This document shows positions 27,961 through 36,870 of a stretch of DNA of 64,000 nt, piece by piece. Numbering within the stretch: the stretch's first letter is position 1; each line of letters begins with the position of its first letter. Below the pieces are notes generated by a model. It worked only from the letters and a program-made list of their open reading frames with translations. It was not told where the DNA came from and made no database searches. Source of the DNA: Ignavibacteriota bacterium. GTDB lineage: Bacteria > Bacteroidota > Ignavibacteria > UBA10030 > SZUA-254. Location of the stretch: the NCBI GenBank assembly GCA_025358305.1, contig JANYJZ010000041.1, positions 82,183-146,182 of the forward strand. The letters run 5' to 3'. The position numbers and the translations under genes are program-made.

Positions 27961-29913
27961 ATGCATCAATTCGTCCCGTACATCCTTCTCCTCCCGCTCA
28001 TAGGGTTCCTCGTGAACGGGCTCTTCGGCAAGAAGATCGGCTCGGAGACGGCCGCCGGCTTGATCGGCGCGGGCGTCATCGGCCTGGCGTTCGTCCTGGC
28101 GGCCGTCATCGTTGGGGAGATGGCCGGGTCGCCCGCGGAGGACCGCAAGCACATCGTCACGCTCTTCCAGTGGGTCGCCGCGGGCTCGTTCTCCGTCAGC
28201 GTCGCCTACCAAGTGGACCAGCTCTCGATGCTCATGACCCTCGTCGTCACCGGCGTCGGGTTCCTCATCCACGTCTACTCCATCGGGTACATGCACGGCG
28301 ACCCCGGGTTCCGCCGGTTCTTCGCCTACATGAACCTCTTCATCTTCATGATGCTCAACCTCGTCCTCGCGGGGAACTTCCTTCTCATGTTCCTGGGATG
28401 GGAGGGGGTCGGGCTCTGCTCGTTCCTCCTCATCGGGTTCTGGCACGACCGCCCCTTCGACACCGGAGGGTACGCCCCCGGCACGGCGATGACGACCGAT
28501 GCGGCGAAGAAGGCGTTCATCGTCAATAGGATAGGGGATTTCGGGTTCCTCATCGCCATGTTCATGATCGTCGGCGCGTTCGGCACGCTCAACTTCGACG
28601 AGGTCTTCGCTCGGGCCCCGTACGTCTTCGAAGCGGGCAATGCGACGGTCTTCTGGATCACGCTCCTCTTATTCCTCGGCGCCACGGGCAAGTCGGCGCA
28701 GATCCCTCTCTTCGTGTGGCTCCCGGACGCCATGGCGGGCCCGACGCCGGTCAGCGCGCTGATCCACGCCGCGACGATGGTGACCGCGGGCGTCTACATG
28801 ATCGCGCGCTGTTCGATCCTCTATGCGCTCGCCCCCGCGACGATGGAGATCGTCGCTGGTGTTGGCTTGGCGACCGCGCTCGTCGCGGCGACGATCGGGC
28901 TCGTCCAGAACGACATCAAGAAGGTCCTCGCCTATTCGACGGTGAGCCAGCTCGGGTACATGTTTCTCGCCCTTGGGGTGGGGTCGTTCACGGGCGGCGT
29001 CTTCCACGTCATGACGCACGCGTTCTTCAAGGCGCTCCTGTTCCTCGGCGCCGGCTCCGTCATCCACGCGATGCACGACGAGCAGGACATCCAGAAGATG
29101 GGAGGCCTTGCGCCCGTCATGCCGGTCACGTACCGGACGTTCCTCATCGCGGCCCTCGCCATCGCCGGGATCCCGCCTTTGGCGGGGTTCTTCAGCAAGG
29201 ACGAGATCCTCTGGAAGGCCTTCTCCCAGGGGGGACTCGGCTACTGGGTCGTCGGCTGGATGGTCGCCGGCCTGACCGCATTCTACATGTTCCGGCTCGT
29301 CTCGCTCACCTTCGGCGGCGAAGCGCGGTGGGGCCACGACAAGCACCCGCACGAGTCTCCGAAGCTCATGACGGTGCCCCTCATGGTTCTGGCGATCCTC
29401 TCGGTCGTCGGTGGGTTCATCGGCGTCCCGGAGAGCCTCGGCGGGTCGAACGTCATCGAACGGTGGCTGGAGCCCGTCTTCGCCCCTGCGATGGCGAAGC
29501 TCGCGTTCGTCCAGACCGGCCATGATCCGGCGGAGTATCTCCTGATGGCGCTGTCGGTCCTCATTGCCGCCGGCGGGATCGCCGGTGCGCGCTACATCTA
29601 CCTCAGGCGCGCGTCGATCGCAGATGGCATCGCCGGTCGGTTCCGGCCGTTCTACGCGCTCCTCTGGAACAAGTATTTTATCGATGAACTCTACGACGCC
29701 GTCATCGTGCGGCCGATCGCGGCCGGGTCGGACCGGCTCCTCTGGCGGTTCTTCGACATCGGCGTCATCGACGGCATGGTGAACGGGACGGCGCATCTCG
29801 TCCGGCTCGCCTCTGGCTCGCTCCGCAAGCTCCAGAGCGGGAACGCCCAGAACTACGCGTACGGCTTTCTCGTCGGCATCATTCTCGTCCTTGGCGTAAT
29901 CATCTTCCGATAA
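27961..29913 (+). CDS. nuoL: NADH-quinone oxidoreductase subunit L
   Basis: Antiporter-like proton-pumping subunit of complex I (ND5 homologue), 650 residues, about 16 helices with the C-terminal lateral extension. Motifs: WEGVGLCSFLLIGFW, FIVNRIGDFGF, KSAQIPLFVWLPDAMAGPTP (key Lys and DAMAGPTPVSALIHAATM), DIKKVLAYSTVSQLGYMF. Start ATG 27961, 71 bp after nuoK. The C-terminal FNKYFIDELYDAV-like segment (WNKYFIDELYDAVIVRP) is present, so the gene is complete. Confidence 0.96.
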   Translation: MHQFVPYILLLPLIGFLVNGLFGKKIGSETAAGLIGAGVIGLAFVLAAVIVGEMAGSPAEDRKHIVTLFQWVAAGSFSVSVAYQVDQLSMLMTLVVTGVGFLIHVYSIGYMHGDPGFRRFFAYMNLFIFMMLNLVLAGNFLLMFLGWEGVGLCSFLLIGFWHDRPFDTGGYAPGTAMTTDAAKKAFIVNRIGDFGFLIAMFMIVGAFGTLNFDEVFARAPYVFEAGNATVFWITLLLFLGATGKSAQIPLFVWLPDAMAGPTPVSALIHAATMVTAGVYMIARCSILYALAPATMEIVAGVGLATALVAATIGLVQNDIKKVLAYSTVSQLGYMFLALGVGSFTGGVFHVMTHAFFKALLFLGAGSVIHAMHDEQDIQKMGGLAPVMPVTYRTFLIAALAIAGIPPLAGFFSKDEILWKAFSQGGLGYWVVGWMVAGLTAFYMFRLVSLTFGGEARWGHDKHPHESPKLMTVPLMVLAILSVVGGFIGVPESLGGSNVIERWLEPVFAPAMAKLAFVQTGHDPAEYLLMALSVLIAAGGIAGARYIYLRRASIADGIAGRFRPFYALLWNKYFIDELYDAVIVRPIAAGSDRLLWRFFDIGVIDGMVNGTAHLVRLASGSLRKLQSGNAQNYAYGFLVGIILVLGVIIFR

Positions 29914-29917
29914 TGCT

Positions 29918-31465
29918 ATGACCGATCTTCTTCCCATCGTCCTGTTCCTGCCCTTTGCCGGGAGCCTCGTTCTGTTCGCACTGCGCGACAACGGCCGGCC
30001 GGCGGTCGTGAAGACCGTCGGATTCGCCTTCAGCGCAGCAACGTTTCTTCTCTCGCTTCTTCTCTACGCGCGGTTCGACGCCGCCAATACCGGCTATCAG
30101 TTCGTCACGAGCATCCCCTGGATCCCCTCGCTCTCCGTCTCGTTCTCGGTGGGGCTCGACGGGATCTCGCTCCTCCTCGTGCTGTTGACGACGTTCCTCA
30201 CGCCGATCGCCCTGCTCTCCTCCTGGAACGCGGTGGAGAAGAAGGTCCGGCAGTACACCATGATGATCCTCCTGTTGGAGACCGGCATGCTCGGCGTCTT
30301 CTGCGCCGTCGACATGTTCCTGTTCTACGTCTTCTGGGAGGCGATGCTCATCCCGATGTACTTCATCATCGGCATCTGGGGAGGGGAGAGGCGCGTCTAC
30401 GCGGCGATCAAGTTCTTCCTCTATACGATGTTCGGCAGCCTCCTCATGCTCGTCGCGATCATCGCCCTGGGGATCTACGCTTCGACGCTCCCCGGCGGGC
30501 ACTTCACGACCGACCTGTCGCTCCTGAACGCGATCGGGCCGCAGATCCCCATGACCATCCAGCTCTGGATGTTCCTCGCGTTCGCCCTAAGCTTCGCGAT
30601 CAAGGTCCCGCTCTTCCCGTTCCATACGTGGCTCCCCGACGCGCACGTCGAGGCCCCCACCGCCGGCAGCGTCATCCTTGCCGGCGTGCTTCTGAAGATG
30701 GGGACCTACGGGCTCGTGCGCTTCTGCGTGCCGCTGTTCCCGGCCGCCGCGACCCTCTGTGCGCCGTACATTTCCGCCCTGGCGGTGATCGGGATCGTCT
30801 ACGGCGCCTTGGTCTCCATGGTCCAGACCGACATGAAGAAGCTCGTCGCGTACTCCTCGGTGAGCCACCTCGGGTTCGTCGTTCTGGGGATCTTCGCGTT
30901 CACCGAAGCGGGCCTCCAGGGGAGCATTCTCCAGATGGTGAACCACGGCCTCTCCACCGGAGGGCTCTTCCTCCTGGTCGGCATGATCTATGAACGGCGG
31001 CACACCCGGGAGATCCGGGAGTTCGGCGGACTCGCCAAGGTGGTCCCGGTCCTCTCCGTCGTCCTGATGATCGTCACGCTCTCCTCCATCGGGCTGCCCG
31101 GTCTCAACGGGTTCGTCGGCGAGTTTCTCATCCTCCTCGGGTCGTTCAACTCCGCGGTGCTCAACCCCTGGTTCGCCATCATCGGGGCGACGGGGGTGAT
31201 CTTTGCCGCGGTCTATCTCCTCTGGATGTACCAGCGCGTGATCTTCGGCAGCGTCAAGAACGAGGCGAACAGGGGCCTGCGCGACATGAGCGCGCGCGAG
31301 CTGGCGCTCATGATCCCGGTGCTCGTGTTCATCGTCTGGATCGGCGTCTATCCCGACACGTTCCTTCGCCTTAGCGCGTCGAAGACGAAGGAGCTCGTCA
31401 CGATGCTCTCCCACCCGAAAGCAGCGCTGCCGCCGGTTTCGGAGCCGGTCGGACCCCAGAAATGA
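29918..31465 (+). CDS. nuoM: NADH-quinone oxidoreductase subunit M
   Basis: Antiporter-like subunit of complex I (ND4 homologue), 515 residues, about 14 helices. Motifs: SVGLDGISLLLVLLTTFLTP, FWEAMLIPMYFIIGIWGG, KVPLFPFHTWLPDAHVEAPT and DMKKLVAYSSVSHLGFV. It begins 4 bp after nuoL and its TGA overlaps the ATG of the next gene. Normally nuoN follows; here a CPA2-type antiporter gene takes that place. Confidence 0.96.
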   Translation: MTDLLPIVLFLPFAGSLVLFALRDNGRPAVVKTVGFAFSAATFLLSLLLYARFDAANTGYQFVTSIPWIPSLSVSFSVGLDGISLLLVLLTTFLTPIALLSSWNAVEKKVRQYTMMILLLETGMLGVFCAVDMFLFYVFWEAMLIPMYFIIGIWGGERRVYAAIKFFLYTMFGSLLMLVAIIALGIYASTLPGGHFTTDLSLLNAIGPQIPMTIQLWMFLAFALSFAIKVPLFPFHTWLPDAHVEAPTAGSVILAGVLLKMGTYGLVRFCVPLFPAAATLCAPYISALAVIGIVYGALVSMVQTDMKKLVAYSSVSHLGFVVLGIFAFTEAGLQGSILQMVNHGLSTGGLFLLVGMIYERRHTREIREFGGLAKVVPVLSVVLMIVTLSSIGLPGLNGFVGEFLILLGSFNSAVLNPWFAIIGATGVIFAAVYLLWMYQRVIFGSVKNEANRGLRDMSARELALMIPVLVFIVWIGVYPDTFLRLSASKTKELVTMLSHPKAALPPVSEPVGPQK

Positions 31466-32871
31466 TGATCGCGAAGGGGAAGGGAAGGGGCATCCTCGTC
31501 CTTCTCATCGCCACCGCTCTCCTCGTCGTGTTGGCCTGCGCGAGTGCCTGCGCCCAGGGTGCCGTTGCGCAAGGGCCAACCTCCCACCAGGACCCTGTCG
31601 CTCCGATCCTCGTCGCGCTCGGCCTCATCCTCCTGGCCGCGAAGCTTGGCGGCGAGATCTTCGAACGCTTCCGCCAGCCGTCGGTCCTGGGGGAGCTCGT
31701 CTTCGGCATCCTCCTCGGGAACATCGTCTTGGTGAACCCTTCCTGGAACTTCTTCGAGCCGCTTCGCGCCGGACAGATCACAGAGCATTGGGCCGTCGTC
31801 ATCGACGCCCTGGCCCGAATCGGCGTCATTCTCCTCCTCTTCGAGGTAGGCCTCGAATCGACCGTGAGCGAGATGCGCAAGGTCGGCCTTGCGTCGACCA
31901 TCGTCGCTGCGGCCGGAGTGGTCGCTCCGTTCATCCTTGGGTACGGCGCCAGCGCCTGGTTCATCCACGAGGTCCCGGCGTCGATCCTCGCGGTCTCGCC
32001 GGGGTTCTCGATCGCGAACATCCACATGTTCGTCGGGGCGATCCTTTGCGCGACGAGCGTTGGGATCACGGCGAGGGTCTTTCGGGATCTTGGCAAGATG
32101 CACCTTCCCGAGGCGAGGATCATCCTCGGGGCCGCCGTCATCGACGACATCTTCGGGCTCATCATTCTCGCGGTGGTGAGCGGTCTCGTTGTGGCCGCGG
32201 AAACGGGCCGCGAGGTGAGCGTCGGCTCGCTCCTCGAGATCGGCGCCGTCGCCTTCGGGTTCCTCGCCGGGGCGATCCTCGTCGGCATCTACGCCGTTCC
32301 GCGGTATCTGTCGATCATGGCGCGGTTTCGGACGCGCGGCGTCATGATCGTCTCGGCGCTCCTGTTCTGCTTCCTCCTCTCCTATCTCGCCAATCTGGCC
32401 GGCCTCGCGACGATCGTCGGGGCCTTCGCCGCCGGGCTCGTCCTGGAGAGGGTCCACTTCAAGGAATTCAAGGAGGAGCGTTCCCTCAACGAGCTCCTCG
32501 CTCCCGTTACGACGATTTTCGTGCCCATCTTCTTCGTCATGATGGGGATCCAGGTCCGCCTCGAATCGTTCGCCGACATGAACGTCCTCGGCATTGCGCT
32601 CGCACTGACGGCCGCCGCCGTCATCGGGAAGCAGGTCTGCGGACTCGTTGTCGGGAAGGGATACGACCGATTGAGCATCGGCATCGGGATGATCCCCCGG
32701 GGCGAGGTGGGGCTCATTTTCGCGAGCATCGGCAAGAGCCTGAACGTCATCGACGCTTCGATCTTTTCGGCCGCGGTCATCATGGTCATCCTCACGACGC
32801 TCATCACACCGCCGCTCCTCAAACTCTCCCTCCAGCGCTTTGAACGGCGAAAGCCCGGATCGAGGGCCTGA
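31462..32871 (+). CDS. CPA2-family Na+(K+)/H+ antiporter, overlapping nuoM
   Basis: A 469-residue inner membrane transporter with an N-terminal signal-like helix (residues about 9-33) and about 12 further helices. Conserved features of the monovalent cation:proton antiporter-2 family: GELVFGILLGN, LLFEVGLES, and CATSVGITARVF followed by AAVIDDIFGLI, where the two aspartates (VIDD) form the ion site of electrogenic NapA/GerN-like exchangers. There is no C-terminal TrkA-N domain, unlike KefB/KefC. The ATG overlaps the nuoM stop (ATGATGA at 31462-31468), implying coupled translation with complex I. Ion specificity is inferred only. Confidence 0.9.
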   Translation: MMIAKGKGRGILVLLIATALLVVLACASACAQGAVAQGPTSHQDPVAPILVALGLILLAAKLGGEIFERFRQPSVLGELVFGILLGNIVLVNPSWNFFEPLRAGQITEHWAVVIDALARIGVILLLFEVGLESTVSEMRKVGLASTIVAAAGVVAPFILGYGASAWFIHEVPASILAVSPGFSIANIHMFVGAILCATSVGITARVFRDLGKMHLPEARIILGAAVIDDIFGLIILAVVSGLVVAAETGREVSVGSLLEIGAVAFGFLAGAILVGIYAVPRYLSIMARFRTRGVMIVSALLFCFLLSYLANLAGLATIVGAFAAGLVLERVHFKEFKEERSLNELLAPVTTIFVPIFFVMMGIQVRLESFADMNVLGIALALTAAAVIGKQVCGLVVGKGYDRLSIGIGMIPRGEVGLIFASIGKSLNVIDASIFSAAVIMVILTTLITPPLLKLSLQRFERRKPGSRA

Positions 32872-32916
32872 TTGGAAGCGTTCCAGCGCCATACTTGCCG
32901 TTTCCGGCAGCGCGTT

Positions 32917-32943
32917 AAACCTTTTTCCCGCCAGCGCATCTAA
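32917..32943 (+). promoter_or_regulatory. Possible ECF-type promoter before the second sigma factor
   Basis: AAACCTT at 32917-32923 and ATCTAA at 32938-32943, separated by 14 bp, resemble the AAC / TCTAA elements of extracytoplasmic-function promoters (known E. coli RpoE form GGAACTT-16-GTCTAA). It is 12 bp before the sigma factor ATG, where an autoregulated promoter would sit. Spacing is short, so confidence is low. Confidence 0.35.
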
Positions 32944-32954
32944 TTCATAGCGTC

Positions 32955-33506
32955 ATGAGCGACAAGACCGACGCCGAGTTGCTGCTTTTCTTTGGAAAAG
33001 GGGACGAACAGGCTTTTAATGAGCTGGTTCGGCGCCACCAGACGCGGGTCTACTGGGTTGCCCGACGCGTCCTAGGGACGCACGAGGACGCCGACGATAT
33101 CGTCCAGGAGGTCTTCGTCCGGGCCTACGAGGCCCTCGGGAAGTTCCGGGGTGAGGCGAGCCTCTCGACGTGGCTCTACCGGATCGCGATGAATTTGTCG
33201 CTCAACGCGCTCCGGAAGAAACGGCTCCGGTCGGTGCTCCACCTTGACGAGCTGACGCAGGAACCGGAATCGGCCGGCGATGCAACCGACGAACCGCTCT
33301 TGCGCGGCGAATATGAAACAGCACTCCGCCGGGCGGTGGAAGCGCTCCCGGAGAAGCAAAAACAGGTCTTTGTCCTCCGGTATTACGAGGAGCTCTCCTA
33401 CGCGGAGATCGCCCGGATACTCAAGAAGTCGGAAGGCGGACTGAAGGCGAATTACTTTCACGCGGTACGCAAAATTCAACATGCGATGAAACGCGACGTG
33501 ACATGA
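32955..33506 (+). CDS. ECF-type RNA polymerase sigma factor (module 2)
   Basis: A 183-residue sigma-70 family protein. Region 2 (about 20-90): AFNELVRRHQTRVYWVARRV, DADDIVQEVFVRAYEAL and FRGEASLSTWLYRIAMNLSLN (RpoE/SigW-like). Region 4 (about 120-178): LPEKQKQVFVLRYYEELSYAEIA with the recognition helix KKSEGGLKANYFHAVRKI. The TGA overlaps the ATG of the anti-sigma gene (ATGA at 33503-33506). Together with the next two genes it forms a stress-response module parallel to that at 1232-2616. Confidence 0.93.
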   Translation: MSDKTDAELLLFFGKGDEQAFNELVRRHQTRVYWVARRVLGTHEDADDIVQEVFVRAYEALGKFRGEASLSTWLYRIAMNLSLNALRKKRLRSVLHLDELTQEPESAGDATDEPLLRGEYETALRRAVEALPEKQKQVFVLRYYEELSYAEIARILKKSEGGLKANYFHAVRKIQHAMKRDVT

Positions 33507-34111
33507 ATGACTGTAGGACCATAGAATTCCTCCTCCCCGAAGCCGCGACATCGTCGCTGAGTCCGGCCGTAGCGCACGCGGTCGAGGAACACCTGCGCGG
33601 CTGCGTTTCGTGTGCGCGCACGGCCGCGGAGATGCGCGAGTTTTTCTCCCGGCATGTGGCCCCCGAGGCGGTCCCGGAATCGTACTGGATGACAATCCTC
33701 CCCCGGGTTCGCCAGGGCATCGACGCACGGAAGACGTTCGAGTTGCCGGCATTCGTCCTGAAGCGCCTCTCGCCGGCCCTCGCCGCGCTCTTCCTCCTTG
33801 TTGTCGGCTCGGAGCTCATCCCGACCAAGACTGGGTCGTCGCCGGGTGATGCGGCGATGCTCCTGACGAGCCTTCCGGAATCGGAGCTCGTCTCGGTCGC
33901 GGAACGGCACGACTCGGAGGCTCCCATCATGCTCCCGGCGGACATCGCGGAGAACGCGTCGCCCGATCTGGAGGAAAGCAGCATGATCCAGGAGATCGTC
34001 GACGCGGAAACGACCGTGAATCTCTACGCATACCTCGATCCCGATGTCGCCCTGGGGAATCTCGCCGACGAGGATCAGGTGAAGCTCATCAGCATGATCG
34101 AACATGAATGA
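33503..34111 (+). CDS. Anti-sigma factor with zinc-finger (zf-HC2-like) domain
   Basis: A 202-residue protein. The N-terminal domain has HLRGCVSCART, the H-x3-C-x2-C zinc site of ZAS anti-sigma factors (H29, C33, C36 approximately). A hydrophobic segment near residues 88-104 (LSPALAALFLLVVGSELI) is the likely membrane helix, followed by an about 95-residue extracytoplasmic acidic part. It overlaps the sigma gene by 4 bp. It should hold the sigma factor inactive until a signal leads to its release or proteolysis (known family behaviour). Confidence 0.85.
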   Translation: MNDCRTIEFLLPEAATSSLSPAVAHAVEEHLRGCVSCARTAAEMREFFSRHVAPEAVPESYWMTILPRVRQGIDARKTFELPAFVLKRLSPALAALFLLVVGSELIPTKTGSSPGDAAMLLTSLPESELVSVAERHDSEAPIMLPADIAENASPDLEESSMIQEIVDAETTVNLYAYLDPDVALGNLADEDQVKLISMIEHE

Positions 34112-34136
34112 TCACGTACATACGAAAGGCACGCAT

Positions 34137-34658
34137 ATGAACATTCGGATCGCACTCGTCGTTCTTCTCTCAACATTGTGCTTCGCACTCACGCAGGCCC
34201 AGGAGCCGAGGTCCCCGCATGGCGGGATGGGCGGAGGCATGGGGCGTGGCATGGGCGGCAAGCCGGAACGCCTGGACAACTTTAGGAAGATGCGGCTCGT
34301 CGAGCTTCTCCATCTCAAGGAGGACGAGGCCGTGCGGTTCTTCGCGAAACAGGGTGCGCACGAGGAGACGATCGGCGGCCTCATGAAGACCCGAAACGAC
34401 ATGCTCGACGCGGCCGACGCGATGGCCAAAGAGAAGTCGGGCGATCCCGAACTCCAGAAGAAGATCGACGTCGTCCTCGACATCGATCAGCAGATCTTCG
34501 CCGAACGCCAGCGGTTCCAGAAGGAGATGCGCGGGTTTCTCACTCCGGAGCAGTTCGTGACGTTCATCTCGTTCGAGCGGAACTTCGGGCTTCAAGTTCG
34601 TGACGCCCTCGGGAAGATGCGCAACGGGCCAGGCTCGATGCGCAGAGAACACGACTAA
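34137..34658 (+). CDS. Periplasmic Spy/CpxP-like helical protein (module 2)
   Basis: A 173-residue protein from ATG 34137, with the signal peptide MNIRIALVVLLSTLCFALTQAQ. An upstream in-frame ATG at 34104 overlaps the anti-sigma stop but would bury the signal peptide, so 34137 is preferred. A Gly/Met-rich linker (HGGMGGGMGRGMGG) is followed by helices rich in charged residues, with an LKEDEAVRFF...LTPEQFVTFI pattern resembling LTxxQ-family stress chaperones. The Met-rich linker might bind copper (inference). It is the third gene of module 2, as the Spy-like protein is in module 1. Confidence 0.75.
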   Translation: MNIRIALVVLLSTLCFALTQAQEPRSPHGGMGGGMGRGMGGKPERLDNFRKMRLVELLHLKEDEAVRFFAKQGAHEETIGGLMKTRNDMLDAADAMAKEKSGDPELQKKIDVVLDIDQQIFAERQRFQKEMRGFLTPEQFVTFISFERNFGLQVRDALGKMRNGPGSMRREHD

Positions 34659-34686
34659 ACGTTCTCCACCCTGTGAGGCGGTCAAG

Positions 34687-34721
34687 CGCCCCTTGTGCGT
34701 TGGTGGTTCGCACAGGGGGCG
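34687..34721 (+). terminator. Hairpin after module 2, terminator-like but with no T run
   Basis: A 13-bp stem (34687-34699 with 34709-34721, one G-T pair) with a nine-base loop lies 28 bp past the stop at 34658. No clear T run follows, so termination by this alone is uncertain. Confidence 0.45.
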
Positions 34722-34727
34722 TATCAT

Positions 34728-34756
34728 TTGTAGAAGTCTGAAAAGGGATGTATATT
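34728..34756 (+). promoter_or_regulatory. Promoter of the cysteine desulfurase gene
   Basis: TTGTAG (34728-34733), 17 bp, TATATT (34751-34756). The predicted transcript start is about 34763, at the ATG of the next gene (34764), so the mRNA may be leaderless or nearly so. Confidence 0.6.
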
Positions 34757-34763
34757 TTTCTCC

Positions 34764-35927
34764 ATGCGCAGCGTCTATCTTGACCATACCGCGACGACAC
34801 CGCTCGATCCTATCGTGGAAGAGGCTATGCGGCCCTATTTCACCGAGAAGTTCGGCAACGCTTCTTCCGTGCACCATTACGGCCAGGAGGCCCGCGCTGC
34901 GCTCGACAGGAGCAGGGACGCCCTTGCCGCTATGCTGGGAGCCAGGCCGGGGGAGATCTTCTTCGTCGGGAGCGGCACCGAGGCGGACAATTACGCCCTC
35001 AAGGGGGCAGCCCTGCACATCGCAAAGACAGGGAAGCGCCACATCGTCACGACCGCCGTTGAGCACCACGCCGTCCTGGAGACCTGCTCCTACCTGGCCG
35101 AGCAGGAGGGGTTCAGCGTCACCCGCGTCCCGGTCGACCGCGACGGCCGCGTCGCGCCCGAGGACGTTCTGGACGCCTTGCGGCCCGAGACCGGCATGGT
35201 CTCGGTCATGCACGCCAATAACGAGGTCGGGACGATCAACCCGATCCGTGCGATCGCCGAGATCGTCCATGCGCAAGGCATGCTCTTCCACACCGACGCC
35301 GTCCAATCGTTCGGAAAGATCCCCATTGACGTTCGTGACCTCGGGGCGGACCTCCTGTCCCTTTCGGCCCATAAGATCTACGGCCCGAAGGGGATCGGCG
35401 CGCTCTTCATCCGGAAGGGGGTCGCGCTGGAGAAATTCATGCACGGCGGGGCGCAAGAGCGGGGGAGACGGGGCGGCACGGAGAATGTGCCTCTCGCCGT
35501 CGGGTTCGCAGAGGCCGCGAGGCTCTCGCTGGAGCGCAGGGGGGCGGAACAGCCGAGACTTCTCTCGTTAAAGGCGCATCTCACCGGGCGGCTCTGCGGG
35601 GCGTTCCCGGAACTCCTGGTGAACGGCCACCCCGAAGAGGCCCTCGCGCATATCGTGAACATCTCCTTCGATGCGCGGAAGCTGTCCATCGACGGCGAGG
35701 CGCTCCTGTTCGGCCTTGATCTCGCAGGGATCGCCGTGACGAGCGGATCGGCCTGTACCTCCGGCAGCATGGAACCGTCGCACGTCTTGCTGGCGATGGG
35801 CCGCGAACCGGCCACCGCCAAAGCGACGATCCGCTTCTCCATGGGGAACTCGACGACCTTGGACGACCTCGACTACGCGGTCGCGTCCCTCGCAGAGGTC
35901 GTCCGGCGCATCGGCCGGCCCGTCTGA
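34764..35927 (+). CDS. Cysteine desulfurase (NifS/IscS type)
   Basis: PLP enzyme that takes sulfur from cysteine for Fe-S clusters or tRNA thiolation. The protein is 387 residues. VYLDHTATTPLDP at the start; the PLP-binding lysine is in SLSAHKIYGPKGIGAL; the active-site cysteine is in TSGSACTSGSMEPSHVL near residue 330. The GGAQERGRRGGTENV segment is present. It has its own promoter with little or no leader. No iscU, iscR or sufB neighbour is in view. It runs head-on to the Ppx/GppA gene, whose stop lies 7 bp away. Confidence 0.93.
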   Translation: MRSVYLDHTATTPLDPIVEEAMRPYFTEKFGNASSVHHYGQEARAALDRSRDALAAMLGARPGEIFFVGSGTEADNYALKGAALHIAKTGKRHIVTTAVEHHAVLETCSYLAEQEGFSVTRVPVDRDGRVAPEDVLDALRPETGMVSVMHANNEVGTINPIRAIAEIVHAQGMLFHTDAVQSFGKIPIDVRDLGADLLSLSAHKIYGPKGIGALFIRKGVALEKFMHGGAQERGRRGGTENVPLAVGFAEAARLSLERRGAEQPRLLSLKAHLTGRLCGAFPELLVNGHPEEALAHIVNISFDARKLSIDGEALLFGLDLAGIAVTSGSACTSGSMEPSHVLLAMGREPATAKATIRFSMGNSTTLDDLDYAVASLAEVVRRIGRPV

Positions 35928-35934
35928 GCCCTTC

Positions 35935-36870
35935 CTACTTCCTTCGTTCCCATTCCCGTACGACGAGACCGTAGCGCAGCCCCCGGTCGCTTGCCATGAC
36001 CGAGGAGATCCGGTAGAGAGACATGATCTCGTGGAGGATGAGGGTCCCCGCCGTCAAGACGTCCGCACGGCCGCTCGCGGAGGACGAAAGCGACTCGATC
36101 TGCTCCGCCGTCAGGGCGGAGAGTCGATGAAGCCACCGGGCGACGCGGGAATACGGCATGACGTACGCGCGGACCCGAGCGGCGTCAAAACAGGGGAGTT
36201 CCTGGTCGAGGCAGGCAAGTGTGGTGACGGTGCCGGCGACCCCGACCATCGTGAACTGTTCAAATCCGGGGTTCCGGACAGGGGCGAGCTCCTCGAGGAT
36301 GAGCGACCGAGCGCTTTCGATCTCTGCCGACTCCGGGGGAGAGTGCCGGAAGAAGCGTTCGGTCAGCCGCACCGCACCGAGCTGGAAGCTAAACCGGGTC
36401 AATTTCGTGCTCCCGTTGTGAGTTCCCGGTATGGCGTACGAGAGCTCCGTGCTCCCGCCCCCAATATCTATGACCATGACATTATATGCTCCGACTGGAA
36501 GCCCTCCGAGAGTCCCCTTGTAGGTGAGGAGTGCTTCTTCTTCCCCAGCAAGGACGTCGATGGCGATCCCGGCGGAGCGCTCCATCTCGGCGAGGAACTC
36601 TTTCTGGTTCGAGGCGTCCCGAACGGCACTCGTGGTACACGCGGCGATGTGGAGAGCGCCAAATTGAAGCGCGATCGCCTTATATTCGATCAAAATGGAG
36701 GAGATATTCGCGAAAGAGCCCGGATCGATGCGGTGTTCGCGGTCGACCGCCCTGCCGAGACGGGGAAGGCGTTGTTCCTCATGGAGAGTTTCGATGTTGC
36801 CTGCGTCATCAATTTCGGCGACCAGGAGGAGGCAGGTGTTCGTCCCGATATCAATGGCGGCGATCTTCAT
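35935..36870 (-). CDS. Ppx/GppA family exopolyphosphatase / pppGpp phosphohydrolase
   Basis: A 311-residue actin-fold phosphatase that hydrolyses polyphosphate or pppGpp. Motifs: AAIDIGTNTCLLLV, TSAVRDASNQ, GEEEALLTYKG, VIDIGGGSTELSYA and a C-terminal GVAGTVTTLA. The start is ATG at 36870, which overlaps the prmA stop as ATGA. A ten-codon longer form (from 36900) would overlap prmA further and is unlikely. No HD domain follows, so it is the short form. Third gene of an M28 peptidase-prmA-ppx operon on the minus strand. Confidence 0.88.
   Translation of the reverse strand: MKIAAIDIGTNTCLLLVAEIDDAGNIETLHEEQRLPRLGRAVDREHRIDPGSFANISSILIEYKAIALQFGALHIAACTTSAVRDASNQKEFLAEMERSAGIAIDVLAGEEEALLTYKGTLGGLPVGAYNVMVIDIGGGSTELSYAIPGTHNGSTKLTRFSFQLGAVRLTERFFRHSPPESAEIESARSLILEELAPVRNPGFEQFTMVGVAGTVTTLACLDQELPCFDAARVRAYVMPYSRVARWLHRLSALTAEQIESLSSSASGRADVLTAGTLILHEIMSLYRISSVMASDRGLRYGLVVREWERRK

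Noticed and set aside
34104..34136. Upstream ATG start for the module 2 periplasmic protein
   Set aside because: It would put 11 mostly charged residues before a clear signal peptide that begins at 34137.
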